Positions 1 through 8,663 are shown, counted from the stretch's first letter. The stretch is DNA of 64,000 nt from Enterococcus malodoratus ATCC 43197 (GCF_000407185.1 NZ_KE136482.1:186001-250000), one strand, 5' to 3'. Numbers and translations are program-made. The notes: generated from the letters alone by a model not told the origin.

Positions 1-298
1 GAAAAGAATGATCTTCGTCGTGAAACATCGTGTATGACGGTGACACATTTTGCCAGATTCCAGCATTTCCCTGTTCGTCATAGCCCATCTTAAATTCGTC
101 AAATTTATTTACAGCAGCGGATACTAAATGAATAAATGACGCATAAAAACGAAGCTGTTTTTCTTTGCATTGGACGACGACATTTGTGACATCAATATCC
201 GCAGTCAATGTGATGGTATTTTTGACATTGTGAGTGAAATGCTCATAGGCTTGCTTGCGATTCCAATCAGTTAGATCCTCAATTTTTCTAAATTCCAT
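1..298 (-). CDS. CatA-type chloramphenicol acetyltransferase family protein (partial, N-terminal part)
   Basis: The reverse strand is open from an ATG at 296-298 to the window edge, giving the first 99 residues. A ribosome site AGGAG lies 9 bases upstream (308-312). The product begins MEFRKIEDLTDWNRKQAYEH and later has a segment FDEFKMGYDEQGNAGIW followed by SPSYTMFHDEDHSF. This layout matches the start of trimeric CatA enzymes: an N-terminal W-x-R-K-x-x-x-x-H-F, then an F-R-x-G-x-x-x-x-G-x-x-G-x-W-like segment, then P-x-Y-T-x-F. The family acetylates chloramphenicol with acetyl-CoA. The catalytic His near the C-terminus lies outside the window, so activity cannot be judged. Many such chromosomal genes are annotated only as CatA-like O-acetyltransferases. 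Confidence 0.8.
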   Translation of the reverse strand, partial: MEFRKIEDLTDWNRKQAYEHFTHNVKNTITLTADIDVTNVVVQCKEKQLRFYASFIHLVSAAVNKFDEFKMGYDEQGNAGIWQNVSPSYTMFHDEDHSF

Positions 299-447
299 AG
301 TTTGATGCTCCTGTTCTTGATTTTCCTTGATTATACCAGAGCAAAATATCTTTAGGATAAACGCAGTAAAAGAGGTGTATTTTTGGGCGAATAAAGAAAT
401 CGCTCACGAAATTTGATATGATAAAAGAAAAAAGCAGGTGAGAGCGC

Positions 448-1164
448 ATGGGAGCTTGGAATCCATGGCGGGGCTGCCGCCGCGTCAGCGAAGGATGCAA
501 ATATTGTTTTATTCATGAAGGGGATAAAAAGCGCGCTGTCGATACAAGTAAGATCGAAAAAACAGCCCAGTTTGATGCACCGATCAGAAAAACGAAAAAT
601 GGCTATAAAATGAAGGGCGGCCAAAGAGTTTTCGTTTGCTTTTCTAGTGATTTCTTAGTCGAAGAGGCAGACTCGTGGCGGGATGAGTGCTGGCAAATGA
701 TTAAAGAGCGCAGCGATTTGAACTTTATGTTTTTGACTAAGCGAATCGAACGATTGATGGATTGTGTGCCGGAGGATTGGGGCGATGGCTATGAGAATGT
801 CACGATCGGTGTCTCGGTAGAAAATCAAGCCAGAGCGGATCAGCGGTTATCCTTACTACAAAAATTGCCGATTAAGCATAAAACGATTGCTTGCCAGCCT
901 TTGCTTGAAGAAATAACGATCCGTGATTATCTGACGGATATTGAAGTGGTCGTAGCCGGCGGGGAATATCATAAAAATGCTCGGCCATTAAACTACGATT
1001 GGATGTTGAAATTACGCGAAGAAGCAATTTCTAAAGGTGTGGCCTTTGAATTTCGTCAATGCGGCACCCATTTTATTAAGGACGACCAAGAATATCAACT
1101 GAGCTATCGGCAATTGTTTTCGCAAGCCAAAAAGGCGGGAATCAATTGGTATCCGGACAAATAA
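448..1164 (+). CDS. DUF5131 (phage Gp37/Gp68-like) family protein, radical-SAM-like cysteine motif
   Basis: The 238-residue product opens MGAWNPWRGCRRVSEGCKYC, the W-N-P-x-x-G-C-x-x-x-S-x-G-C-x-x-C signature of the DUF5131 family (often called phage Gp37Gp68). Cysteines 10, 17 and 20 are arranged like the iron-sulphur cluster ligands of radical SAM enzymes. Further family blocks are LNFMFLTKRIERL and the ending with VAGGEYHKNARPLNYDWMLKLREEA. The start is the ATG after a GGTGAGAG ribosome site. The biochemical function of the family is not established; members occur in phages and as lone chromosomal genes. Here it stands alone, with its own terminator and no phage genes nearby. Confidence 0.75.
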   Translation: MGAWNPWRGCRRVSEGCKYCFIHEGDKKRAVDTSKIEKTAQFDAPIRKTKNGYKMKGGQRVFVCFSSDFLVEEADSWRDECWQMIKERSDLNFMFLTKRIERLMDCVPEDWGDGYENVTIGVSVENQARADQRLSLLQKLPIKHKTIACQPLLEEITIRDYLTDIEVVVAGGEYHKNARPLNYDWMLKLREEAISKGVAFEFRQCGTHFIKDDQEYQLSYRQLFSQAKKAGINWYPDK

Positions 1165-1168
1165 AAAG

Positions 1169-1203
1169 CAGAAATCCTATCATCAGGGATTTCTGTTTTT
1201 TTG
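1169..1203 (+). terminator. Rho-independent terminator after the DUF5131 gene
   Basis: The arms CAGAAATCC (1169-1177) and GGATTTCTG (1187-1195) form a 9-bp stem followed by a run of T. Confidence 0.85.
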
Positions 1204-1264
1204 TTTCGGCTGGTAAAAATGATTCCAATTATTGAGATATGGCGGATGAAAGTCAATTTCTCAA

Positions 1265-1319
1265 TTGACAAGACCAAAAACGATTGCTAAACTTATAAAA
1301 AACCGACCGTTGGTTTTTT
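1265..1319 (+). promoter_or_regulatory. Promoter and probable TetR-type operator of the regulator gene
   Basis: A consensus -35 TTGACA (1265-1270) is followed after 17 bases by TAAACT (1288-1293). Directly downstream is an inverted repeat, AAAAAACC (1297-1304) and GGTTTTTT (1312-1319), around GACCGTT, placed over the expected transcription start. This is a typical position for autorepression by a TetR-family protein. That the downstream TetR protein binds here is inference. Confidence 0.65.
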
Positions 1320-1336
1320 ATTTAGGAGGTATAGAA

Positions 1337-1981
1337 ATGCCGAGAAAAAATAATCCGAAACAAACAATCGAAAATATTGTTTCTGTTTCTTCAAAACTAT
1401 TTATCGAAAAAGGATACGATAAGACCAGTATGCAAGATATTGTGAATGCTTTGGGGATGTCAAAAGGGGCCATTTTTTATCACTTTGATTCTAAAGAAGC
1501 GATTTTTAATGCAGTGATGGAGAAGGAATTTGAGCGTGTGGCAGAAACAGTCAGCGGATGGCTGATGGACATGCAGGGACTAACAGCTAAAGAAAAACTT
1601 AGCCGTTTACTCAAACTAAATTTAACTGATGAAACAGTTAATGAGTCCAGCACGATGATTGCCAGTGTTGCAGGCAGTCCCCAAGTCATACTAGGATCTA
1701 TTCAAAACAGCCTAGAAAAATTAGCACCCATAATTGCAGCTGTTATACGTGAAGGGATAGAAGATGGAAGTATTACCACAGAGTTTCCGGATGAATGTGC
1801 GGATGTATTTTTACTGATGCTCAATTTCTGGTGTGATACGGACGTATTTCCCGGTGATAGTGAGGTAGTTGTAAAACGTTTTCGCTTTTTACAGCACATG
1901 ATGAAACAATTGGGTGTTGATATCGTAGAAGATGAAATCATTGAAGCAGTTGCAAGTTTTTATCAAAAGGGCTCTATGTAG
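1337..1981 (+). CDS. TetR/AcrR family transcriptional regulator
   Basis: The product has 214 residues when started at the ATG at 1337, which follows TTTAGGAGGT at good spacing. An in-frame TTG further upstream (1265) is part of the -35 box and is rejected. The N-terminal helix-turn-helix is clear: IVSVSSKLFIEKGYDKTSMQ, then DIVNALGMSKGAIFYHFDSK and EAIFNAVM. The C-terminal part is the variable ligand-binding and dimer domain. The alpha/beta hydrolase about 100 bases downstream is in the same direction with no clear terminator between, so it is the likely co-transcribed target. The ligand is unknown. Confidence 0.85.
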   Translation: MPRKNNPKQTIENIVSVSSKLFIEKGYDKTSMQDIVNALGMSKGAIFYHFDSKEAIFNAVMEKEFERVAETVSGWLMDMQGLTAKEKLSRLLKLNLTDETVNESSTMIASVAGSPQVILGSIQNSLEKLAPIIAAVIREGIEDGSITTEFPDECADVFLLMLNFWCDTDVFPGDSEVVVKRFRFLQHMMKQLGVDIVEDEIIEAVASFYQKGSM

Positions 1982-2082
1982 TAGACTGATTCAGGTTCAA
2001 TAAAGCTGAAATTGACTAAGTTTTTTACTCAGCTTTTGAAGAATAGATACATTGAACCATTATCTTAAGGAGGGATTCTATC

Positions 2083-3045
2083 ATGTTGATTCTATTAATA
2101 ATTGCCGGAGTCATTGCTGTCGTAGTTTTATTTTTAGCTGTATTGACGGTTGTTCATCAAACGCGCTCATCGTCGGAGTATGAGCGATTGGAAGCACCTG
2201 GCGAAGTTGTGGAAGTGGCTGGGCACAAGATGCATGTCTATTTAGAAGGCGAACACGCAAATGAAAACGCGCCATTGTTAGTCTTTCTAGTGGGAAGCAG
2301 CGATCCATTTCCGGTTTTTACTTTCCGTCCATTGTATTCAAAGCTTTCGAAAACCCACAGAATCGCGTTAGTAGAGAGGCCTGGGTTTGGCTATTCTGAG
2401 GAAACCGATCAACCGCGAGATGTTGATAGGATTCTTTCGGAAACTCGTACAGCGTTAAGTCTTGTCGGGGAAGGTGATCGGCAATATATTCTGCTTCCTC
2501 ATTCGGCAGCAGGATTGGAGGCTCTTTATTGGGCACACAGATACCCCGATGAAATCGCCGGTATTCTAGGATTAGATATGGCTGTTCCCCAAGCCGTTTC
2601 AGCTAGCAAAATCAATCCATTCGTACTTAAACTGGTAAAGCTTTTAGCATTTATTGGAGTGCACCGATTATCGGGTGTCGCCATGATGAATGGGATAGTG
2701 GACTTATCGGCCATTGAAAAAGATCTGTCTGTTCATGACAAGGAACAAATGAAGCTGTTGTTTAACACAACAATGTATAAAAATGTCGACAAAGAAACAC
2801 CGGAATATCTCAAGGCTGCTCAGCTTATAGAGGAACAAGGTATTTTAAATAAACCGATGATTTTATTCTATTCAGGTAAATTCGAAATGATGGGAAGCAA
2901 GCCGGGATCTTGGCTAAAGCATAAAAAGCAATTCGCACTTGAACATAATGTCCCATTGATTCACATAGATGCCGGTCATTTATTGATGTCTGAAAAGCCT
3001 GAGCTTATCGCCCAACAAGCCTATGATTTTATGGCCGCTTTGTGA
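2083..3045 (+). CDS. Membrane-anchored alpha/beta hydrolase
   Basis: The 320-residue protein starts with one hydrophobic segment (residues about 2-24), predicting an N-terminal membrane anchor. An alpha/beta-hydrolase fold follows. The nucleophile elbow is LLPHSAAGLEALYWAHRYP, with Ser in H-S-x-x-G. The oxyanion-side block is LVERPGFGYSE, and a C-terminal HIDAGHLL supplies the likely catalytic His. The ATG follows AAGGAGGG. The substrate cannot be told from sequence. Its position directly behind the TetR gene suggests it is induced by the compound that regulator senses. The elbow lacks the first Gly of the usual G-x-S-x-G, which is common in this superfamily. Confidence 0.75.
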   Translation: MLILLIIAGVIAVVVLFLAVLTVVHQTRSSSEYERLEAPGEVVEVAGHKMHVYLEGEHANENAPLLVFLVGSSDPFPVFTFRPLYSKLSKTHRIALVERPGFGYSEETDQPRDVDRILSETRTALSLVGEGDRQYILLPHSAAGLEALYWAHRYPDEIAGILGLDMAVPQAVSASKINPFVLKLVKLLAFIGVHRLSGVAMMNGIVDLSAIEKDLSVHDKEQMKLLFNTTMYKNVDKETPEYLKAAQLIEEQGILNKPMILFYSGKFEMMGSKPGSWLKHKKQFALEHNVPLIHIDAGHLLMSEKPELIAQQAYDFMAAL

Positions 3046-3080
3046 GGCGAAAAACGAACCGTTTGCGAGAGAATCGAATA

Positions 3081-3140
3081 AAAAAACCTTTCGATCGAAT
3101 AGGCTGCGAATCACGAGCTTAATTGATCAAAAGGTTTTTT
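3081..3140. terminator. Bidirectional terminator between the hydrolase gene and mntH
   Basis: AAAAAACCTT with GATC (3081-3096) pairs with GATC and AAAAGGTTTTTT (3125-3140). It has T-runs on both strands and serves two convergent genes. Confidence 0.75.
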
Positions 3141-3179
3141 CTTTAGTGATTTAAAACGCATCATTTACAGAAGGAAGAG

Positions 3180-4751
3180 TTATTCCGATAAATCTTCTTC
3201 CATTTCCTTAGTAGCAAGTGCGACGCGTTTATTACCTTTGTAGAGTTCGACAATCGTCCAAACGAGCAAAGCAAGAACAGCGGCGATTAATACATAAGCA
3301 ATCGTATCTGCCGTGATGATTTCCGCAGCGGAAGGGGTGTCACCGAAGAATCCTTCGACTTGACTAGGTAATCCGATCAAGTTCAGATAAGTCAATCCGA
3401 TAACGGATACCCAACCTAGGAGTTGAACGAACCATTTGTTCTTAAAGCGTTCCCCCATTTCCGCCGAGCTGTTCGTCATCATCAATAGCGGCAGCATAGA
3501 GAACGGTAAGGCGAAAGCTAGGAAAACTTGCGAATTGTTCATTAAATTGTTCAATGCTTCATGTTCTTCAACCACGGTACTGCCGCGAGTTAACAGCACA
3601 CAGATTAATACGGGAACGACTGAGATCAGCCGAGTGACTAAACGACGCAACCAGATTGGCATCCGCATATGAACGAAGCCTTCCATAATAACTTGTCCAG
3701 TCAAGGTACCAGTGATTGTTGAATTTTGACCAGAAGCTAGAAGTGCGACTGCGAATAAGGTTGATAACGCGCCAGTCTTAGCGACACTTCCTAAAATACC
3801 GTTACTCAAAGTATCAGGATTAGATAATGCTTCATACAATCCGAAGAATGACGGATCTTTGACGGTTCCTGTTTTGAAGACCGCCACACCCATGATCAAA
3901 AGCAAAGCATTGACTAGAAAGGCTAATGACAATTGGATGTTTGAATCCCAAGTTGTGAAACGAACCGCACTTGCGACTTCTTCTTCATCGTCATGATCGA
4001 TGGCACGTGTTTGTGAAACGGCTGAATGCAAGTAAAGGTTATGGGGCATTACGGTTGCTCCGATAATACCAAGAGCTCCAGTCAATGGTGTTTGTCCGCC
4101 AATCGCAGGAGAGTCGGCGAAGGTTTCATGAGTTGGAACGAAACCTTTCAACACATTGCCCCAATCGGGATTGGACAGGGCTACTTGATAAATAAAGACG
4201 AAGAGAATCACGAAAATCAAACATACCACGATGGCTTCGATTTTTCGAAACCCGACTTTTGTTAACAGCAGCAGTAAGAATACGTCAAAGACCGTGATGA
4301 AAACGGCGATGACTAGTGGAATGTTAAACAATAAATACAGCGCGATGGCTGCCCCGATAACTTCCGCAATATCGGTTGCCATGATAGCCAATTCGGTCAA
4401 GATCCAAAGGACGATTCCTAATGATCGGCTGGTTCTCGCACGGATTGCTTGGGCCAAGTCCATTCGAGTGACGATTCCTAGTTTAGCAGCCATGTATTGC
4501 AGCAGCATCGCTACCAAACTAGAAAGCAAAATGACCGACATCAATAGATATTGGAAATTTTGACCACCAGTGATAGAAGTTGACCAGTTACCTGGGTCCA
4601 TATAGCCGACAGCGACTAACGCTCCCGGTCCTGAATAGGCGAGGAGTGTTCGCCAGAAACTTTTTCCTTTCGGTACTTTGATCGTACCGTTGACTTCCTC
4701 TAATGAAAGTCCGTTTGTATGTTCTAAAAGGGGATGATTTTTTGTACTCAA
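3180..4751 (-). CDS. mntH: Nramp family divalent metal (Mn2+) transporter MntH
   Basis: The 523-residue membrane protein carries the diagnostic Nramp motifs: DPGNW in the first helix (residues 52-56) and MPHNLYLHS in the sixth (from residue 235). These form the metal site in the family, which imports Mn2+ and Fe2+ with protons. Eleven or so hydrophobic segments fit the usual topology. No ATG is available. The start is a TTG at 4749-4751 after GGTGGGAG. An inverted repeat of DtxR-family type lies upstream at 4826-4839, consistent with manganese repression. It is monocistronic and shares a terminator with the convergent hydrolase gene. Confidence 0.93.
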   Translation of the reverse strand: MSTKNHPLLEHTNGLSLEEVNGTIKVPKGKSFWRTLLAYSGPGALVAVGYMDPGNWSTSITGGQNFQYLLMSVILLSSLVAMLLQYMAAKLGIVTRMDLAQAIRARTSRSLGIVLWILTELAIMATDIAEVIGAAIALYLLFNIPLVIAVFITVFDVFLLLLLTKVGFRKIEAIVVCLIFVILFVFIYQVALSNPDWGNVLKGFVPTHETFADSPAIGGQTPLTGALGIIGATVMPHNLYLHSAVSQTRAIDHDDEEEVASAVRFTTWDSNIQLSLAFLVNALLLIMGVAVFKTGTVKDPSFFGLYEALSNPDTLSNGILGSVAKTGALSTLFAVALLASGQNSTITGTLTGQVIMEGFVHMRMPIWLRRLVTRLISVVPVLICVLLTRGSTVVEEHEALNNLMNNSQVFLAFALPFSMLPLLMMTNSSAEMGERFKNKWFVQLLGWVSVIGLTYLNLIGLPSQVEGFFGDTPSAAEIITADTIAYVLIAAVLALLVWTIVELYKGNKRVALATKEMEEDLSE

Positions 4752-4825
4752 GACGCTCCCACCTTTCTCTAAACTTTTCTACGATGCAATAATACACCCA
4801 AAATCAGGAAAAGAAAAGAAAAAGA

Positions 4826-4839
4826 TTCGGTATGCCTAA
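4826..4839 (-). promoter_or_regulatory. Candidate DtxR-family (MntR/EfaR-like) metal-regulator box upstream of mntH
   Basis: On the mntH strand the sequence reads TTAGGCATACCGAA, an imperfect palindrome with the TT-GG---CC-AA pattern of DtxR-family operators. It lies 75 bases upstream of the start codon and about 30 bases upstream of a TATTAT (4789-4794) that may be the -10. Binding by a Mn2+ sensor is inference. Confidence 0.5.
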
Positions 4840-4914
4840 AATTAATTAAAAGCATATTTCTTTGGCATAAATCAGTTCTAATTTACACTTAAAAGAAGAA
4901 TATGAGGTGAGAAT

Positions 4915-5355
4915 ATGACAGATTGGCATACTCAATTAGATGGCACCTGGGAAATAAAAGGGACGAACTTTCCAATGTGGCTGACCGATAAAAGAAAAAA
5001 TCCCCGAATCACGTATAAACGAACCGAGAAAAATGCGGTGGAATTACTTGATTTAGTTGAATACGAAGCGAATGGCAAAACAAAACAAATCAAAGGCATC
5101 GATCGCTTAGTTGCGGAGCAATTTGTTTGGCGCGGTTTAGGAATTTTGAAGCTTTTAAGCAGCCGCTGGAAGGTCGTGACGGTGAAGGGCGATGTATTAG
5201 TGATTCGTTTTGAAAAATCGTTGGTGACACCGGCCGGAGTGGACGTATTAGTCAAAAAAGGTGCGGTGATCCCAAATTTACAGCAGCGAATACAGGAACA
5301 TTACAAAAGTTTTGGACTGACTTTACAAGAAAGAAACGAGCTTCAATGGAGCTAA
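4915..5355 (+). CDS. Hypothetical protein, 146 residues
   Basis: The ATG follows GAGGTGAGA at good spacing and a strong terminator follows the stop, so this is a real gene. The product is soluble, with no signal peptide. It starts MTDWHTQLDGTWEIKGTNFP, and the pattern of short alternating strands (WEIKGTNFPMW, VELLDLVEYE, WKVVTVKGDVLVIRFEKS) suggests a mostly beta fold, possibly calycin/lipocalin-like. I do not recognise the family and assign no function. It is divergent from mntH and shares the 163-bp intergenic region with it, but nothing shows that it is metal-regulated. Confidence 0.6.
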   Translation: MTDWHTQLDGTWEIKGTNFPMWLTDKRKNPRITYKRTEKNAVELLDLVEYEANGKTKQIKGIDRLVAEQFVWRGLGILKLLSSRWKVVTVKGDVLVIRFEKSLVTPAGVDVLVKKGAVIPNLQQRIQEHYKSFGLTLQERNELQWS

Positions 5356-5358
5356 AGC

Positions 5359-5388
5359 AAAAAGGCCTCTCGAATGAGAAGCCTTTTT
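5359..5388. terminator. Bidirectional terminator
   Basis: AAAAAGGC (5359-5366) and GCCTTTTT (5381-5388), with an inner TCTC/GAGA, form the stem between two convergent genes. Confidence 0.85.
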
Positions 5389-5397
5389 CGTTTGTTC

Positions 5398-5982
5398 TTA
5401 TAAGCCTGTAGCTCTAGACTGACTTTCGTACCAAAGCTCTTGTGGTGAGTAGCTGTCTTTACCGAATAGCAGAACCGTACCATCCTCCAGAATCTCGATG
5501 TCAGTGCCTAGCCACATTATTGTCGGACCACCGCCAATTAATAAGCGGCGTTTGCCTCGGCCTTTGGTTAATGAATAGGCATCTAGGTAATCATTCAGAT
5601 AATGTGATTTCAAGTAACGTATATCGCCATTGTCAAAGGTGATGATCAGAATATTGGCGGCATTTTCGACTTTCACCGCTTTTGGAACGTCTCCTTCTGG
5701 ATAACTTGGTTTAGAATCGGTCTCTTTCTTTTTCATGGTATTTTCTCCTTTTTTAGAAAAGAGTGCGTGAAGAAATGACGGCTTGGAATTTCCCAGCAGC
5801 TTATCTGTTGAGATCTGGAAAAATTCACTTAGCTGCAGCAGCGTATCCAAATCGGGATAACTTTTATTAAGCTCCCACTTAGAAACAGTTTGGGGAGTGA
5901 CATGCAGGTGGTCCGCCAATTGCTTTTGCGACATTTCCTTTGCTTGTCTCAATTCTTTTAATCTGGTTCCGATCTCTACCAT
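5398..5982 (-). CDS. XRE family regulator with C-terminal DUF2442-like domain
   Basis: The product has 194 residues when started at the ATG at 5980-5982, which follows GGAGGG. An upstream in-frame ATG lacks a ribosome site. Residues 1-62 are a Cro/C1 helix-turn-helix: IGTRLKELRQAKEMSQKQLA, then HLHVTPQTVSKWELNKSYPD. After a short linker comes a second unit, ILIITFDNGDIRYLK then TIMWLGTDIEILEDGTVLLF, whose layout resembles DUF2442, a small domain common in regulators and antitoxin-like proteins. An internal ATG at codon 83 has its own ribosome site AAAGGAG, so the second unit may also be made alone. A 7-bp inverted repeat upstream of the gene (6044-6062) is a likely operator. Confidence 0.75.
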   Translation of the reverse strand: MVEIGTRLKELRQAKEMSQKQLADHLHVTPQTVSKWELNKSYPDLDTLLQLSEFFQISTDKLLGNSKPSFLHALFSKKGENTMKKKETDSKPSYPEGDVPKAVKVENAANILIITFDNGDIRYLKSHYLNDYLDAYSLTKGRGKRRLLIGGGPTIMWLGTDIEILEDGTVLLFGKDSYSPQELWYESQSRATGL

Positions 5983-6043
5983 AAGTTTACCCTCCGAGTC
6001 ATTTGATAAGCAATAAACTGTTGATTGAAAGGGCGAAAAAGCC

Positions 6044-6062
6044 ACTCAACCAACAGTTGAGT
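6044..6062 (-). promoter_or_regulatory. Inverted repeat, candidate operator of the XRE regulator
   Basis: The perfect arms ACTCAAC and GTTGAGT flank the 5-base spacer CAACA, about 60 bases upstream of the regulator start. A palindrome here is typical for XRE autoregulation. Binding is inferred. Confidence 0.5.
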
Positions 6063-6329
6063 CCGTGATTGACTAATTAAATACTATCATAAGCCCATTT
6101 ATTAGTGATAGAGCGAGTAAAAAAACCTTCATTTTATTCAAAAAATTTTATTAATCAAACAACGAAAGTTTTTTTATTTTTTAATTATAGATTTAAATAA
6201 AAATAAATTCTTCCTGTCGATGGGATAATACGTAGCATGCTCATTTGTGAAAGCGCTATTTCGGGTGATTTGTAAAATGTTTGCAAATGATTTACAGTGT
6301 AGGCGTAAAGCTAGAGAGGAGGAAGCAAG
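6063..6329. other. AT-rich intergenic region with a cre-like site
   Basis: There is no gene here. It is a divergent promoter region, very AT-rich in the first 170 bases. At 6248-6261 TGAAAGCGCTATTT matches the catabolite-responsive element consensus TGWAANCGNTNWCA at 12 of 14 positions. This could place the downstream gene under CcpA, but the two mismatches fall in the conserved end. Confidence 0.3.
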
Positions 6330-6866
6330 ATGAAAAAGCAATTATTCACGCCACAGCAATTATTTCACTTGAAAAGAAAAACGTTGGAAAAAAGAATCAC
6401 CAATTTTTATCAGGAAACAGAAAATGGGGACATGGCCATCAAGTATTTGATAGCGCTGCAAGTTCGGGATGAGTTAGGGACGGAGGACTTTCGCTGGATG
6501 CTGAAGGATTTGGCGCGCCATGTATTTTTGAAGACCAAGGCTACACGGACGCTGCGCCGCTATTTTAACTATTTCAAGGATTATTTTACTGCTCAGGAAT
6601 GGCGGAAGATGGTTGCTCGTTTGCTTTCTTCGAAGAACTGGTTGGCAGAAAAATTAGCCAAATTAGGAACGAAAATCACTGGAATGACTGCACAAATCTT
6701 TAACAGCGCAGTTCAAACGTCAGAAGGAGCTGTGATCGGTGAACAGTTTTTTGCTGGAAATCAATTGCTTGAATCTCCGCCAAATCAAATAAAAGCTCCA
6801 ACAGAGCCGCCGAAAAAAAGGCGCTGGCGACTGTTGGAGCGATTAGGCATGGTTCATTCGAGTTAA
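6330..6866 (+). CDS. Hypothetical protein, 178 residues, basic C-terminus
   Basis: The ATG follows GAGGAGG. The product is predicted largely helical and rich in Lys/Arg. It has blocks such as LFHLKRKTLEKRITNFYQET, DFRWMLKDLARHVFLKTKA and RRYFNYFKDYFTAQEWRK, and a proline-rich then basic tail (PPKKRRWRLLERLG). No membrane segment or catalytic motif is visible and I do not recognise the family. The gene is convergent with the ABC-F gene, with only 9 bases between the two stop codons and no clear terminator hairpin. No function is proposed. Confidence 0.55.
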   Translation: MKKQLFTPQQLFHLKRKTLEKRITNFYQETENGDMAIKYLIALQVRDELGTEDFRWMLKDLARHVFLKTKATRTLRRYFNYFKDYFTAQEWRKMVARLLSSKNWLAEKLAKLGTKITGMTAQIFNSAVQTSEGAVIGEQFFAGNQLLESPPNQIKAPTEPPKKRRWRLLERLGMVHSS

Positions 6867-6875
6867 TTTATTTGA

Positions 6876-8405
6876 TTATTGGCTGATCTCAATAACACGA
6901 TCGGTCCAATCTTGATAGAAGCCCTCTTCATGGGAAACCACGATAACCGTACCAGCGAAATTCGCTAGGCTTTCACGCAAACTATCTTTTGTGGCTTGAT
7001 CAATATGGTTGGTCGGTTCATCGAGAATCAGGAAGTTGCCTTTTTGCATCGTCAATTGGCAAAGCTTGACTTTGGTTTGCTCGCCACCGCTTAGGGTACT
7101 CAAGGGTTCTTGAGCTAACTGATTCGGCAGGCCAGCTTTCGCCAAATGCTTGCGCAATTCTTTGACCGTTTCTTTCGGAAAATGCTCGCTTAGATATTGT
7201 AATGGGGTTTGGTAAGGATTTTCCCATTGCAGATCTTGCTCGAAATAATTGATCTTAGTATTGGCCGGAAAATGAAATTCCCCGTCAATTTTCGGAATTG
7301 CTTCGATCAATGTTTTCAGCAGCGTTGATTTACCGATACCGTTGAATCCGCGAATCGCGACTTTTTCGCCATAACGCAGCGTCATATTGATGGGCGGCAA
7401 TAAGGGTCTTTGATAGCCGATCTCGAGATCGGTCGTTTCAAGCGCCAAAGTTGTCACGATCGGTGCATAAGGAAACTCAAAGTGTGCGATCGCGTTAGAA
7501 GAAGGCGGCGTCAAACGTTCGACTTTGTCTAATTGTTTTTGCCGGCTTTTTGCCATGGTTGAACGAGAACCAGCTTTGTATTTGCGGATATATGCTTCGG
7601 TTTTTTCGATCTGCTTTTTTTGTGACGCGTACTGTTTCATGTACGTTTCTTGGAATTGTTCTTTTTGTTTTAAGGCTTTTGTTAAATTCCCAGTGTATTT
7701 GGTTAATTTACCAAATTCAATATCGGCAATATGGGTCGTGATCTGATTTAAAAAATCGCGATCATGGGAAATTACTACAAAGGTGCCGTTAAAATCTTGT
7801 AAAAACTGGCTTAACCAAGCGACATGCTCGTCATCTAAGTGGTTGGTCGGTTCGTCAAGAATCAAGACGTCTGGTTTTTCCAGCAATAATTTTGCCAGAA
7901 TCAGTTTTGAGCGTTGTCCGCCGCTCAAATCTTCCAATGGTGTGTCCATCCCTAAGACATCTAAGCCTAAGCCGCTGCTCATTTCAGCAATCAAGGTATC
8001 GATCTGATAAAAATCGCCTTGGTCCAACTCGGTTTGCAAGCGACCGGCTTTTTCCAGCAGTTTATCGTTCATAGATTCGCTGTATTCCATGTAAAGTTCA
8101 CCGATTTGCGCCTCTTTGGCAAAATCCGCTGCATAAGCGGTTTTCAAAAAATCCTTGATGGATAAGGTTGGATCGACTTCAACATATTGATCCAAATAAC
8201 CGACATGGATATTTTTTTGCCATGCGATGGTGCCTTCATCAGGTAATTGTTCCCCCGTAATGATTTTGATCAAGGTACTTTTTCCGGCCCCGTTCTGTCC
8301 AATCAGCCCTAGATGTTCCCCTTTATTCAAATGCAATTCTAAATCTTCATACAAAATCTTATCGCCAAATTGTTGAGCGATACCTGTTAAATCTAAGATA
8401 CTCAT
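6876..8405 (-). CDS. ABC-F family ATP-binding protein
   Basis: The 509-residue soluble protein has two ABC ATPase domains and no membrane segment, the ABC-F layout. Domain 1 has Walker A GQNGAGKS (36-43), signature LSGGQRSK and Walker B VLILDEPTNHLD. Domain 2 has GFNGIGKS, LSGGEQTK and FLILDEPTNHID. The charged helical linker between them (KQKEQFQETYMKQYASQKKQ) is the interdomain region that reaches into the ribosome in characterised members. The family acts on stalled ribosomes; some members protect against ribosome-targeting antibiotics. Sequence alone does not tell whether this is a resistance or a housekeeping type. The start ATG follows TAGGAG. Confidence 0.9.
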   Translation of the reverse strand: MSILDLTGIAQQFGDKILYEDLELHLNKGEHLGLIGQNGAGKSTLIKIITGEQLPDEGTIAWQKNIHVGYLDQYVEVDPTLSIKDFLKTAYAADFAKEAQIGELYMEYSESMNDKLLEKAGRLQTELDQGDFYQIDTLIAEMSSGLGLDVLGMDTPLEDLSGGQRSKLILAKLLLEKPDVLILDEPTNHLDDEHVAWLSQFLQDFNGTFVVISHDRDFLNQITTHIADIEFGKLTKYTGNLTKALKQKEQFQETYMKQYASQKKQIEKTEAYIRKYKAGSRSTMAKSRQKQLDKVERLTPPSSNAIAHFEFPYAPIVTTLALETTDLEIGYQRPLLPPINMTLRYGEKVAIRGFNGIGKSTLLKTLIEAIPKIDGEFHFPANTKINYFEQDLQWENPYQTPLQYLSEHFPKETVKELRKHLAKAGLPNQLAQEPLSTLSGGEQTKVKLCQLTMQKGNFLILDEPTNHIDQATKDSLRESLANFAGTVIVVSHEEGFYQDWTDRVIEISQ

Positions 8406-8465
8406 GTTTCTCCTACTTTCTTACTCAATTTCTCATCATCTAATAAAAGCAGGGGATAGTCAAGC

Positions 8466-8490
8466 AAAAAAGAGCCCTTTTTAAGGACTC
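8466..8490 (-). terminator. Terminator of the small-peptide genes
   Basis: GAGCCCTT (8472-8479) pairs with AAGGACTC (8483-8490) with one mismatch. It is followed on the reverse strand by six T. Confidence 0.75.
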
Positions 8491-8498
8491 CGTGAATT

Positions 8499-8618
8499 TT
8501 ATAGCTGGGCAGAAAATAAATAGATGAGGATATCAGAAACAACATCGATCATTTGCCCAAAGAATTCGACTGCCCACTGGATCAGACCGCCAAAAAATTG
8601 CATCATCATTTCAACCAT
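8499..8618 (-). CDS. Small amphipathic peptide, 39 residues
   Basis: The ATG at 8616-8618 has a strong ribosome site GGAG 8 bases upstream, and a terminator follows the stop, so I consider the gene real despite its size. The peptide begins MVEMMMQFFGGLIQWAVEFF and continues with GQMIDVVSDILIYLF before SAQL. It has no Lys or Arg, four acidic residues and a hydrophobic face, so it is a net-negative amphipathic or membrane-associated helix. It has no signal peptide or processing site. The block FGGL-x-Q-x4-FFG-x3-D-x-V recurs with the same spacing in the 84-residue membrane protein at 19773-20027. The function is unknown. Possibilities are a membrane-active peptide, a leaderless secreted peptide or a small membrane-protein modulator. 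Confidence 0.6.
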   Translation of the reverse strand: MVEMMMQFFGGLIQWAVEFFGQMIDVVSDILIYLFSAQL

Positions 8619-8663
8619 TTTTCCCGCTCCTTTTTCTCTTTTGTTTTGCCAAAACTGGAAGAC

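Noticed and set aside
352-624. Reverse-strand open frames over the start of the DUF5131 gene
   Set aside because: They have no ribosome site and are antisense shadows of a well-supported gene.
1265-1336. TTG start for the TetR gene giving 24 more residues
   Set aside because: The TTG is the first part of the -35 box TTGACA, and the extension would cover the operator and the true ribosome site.
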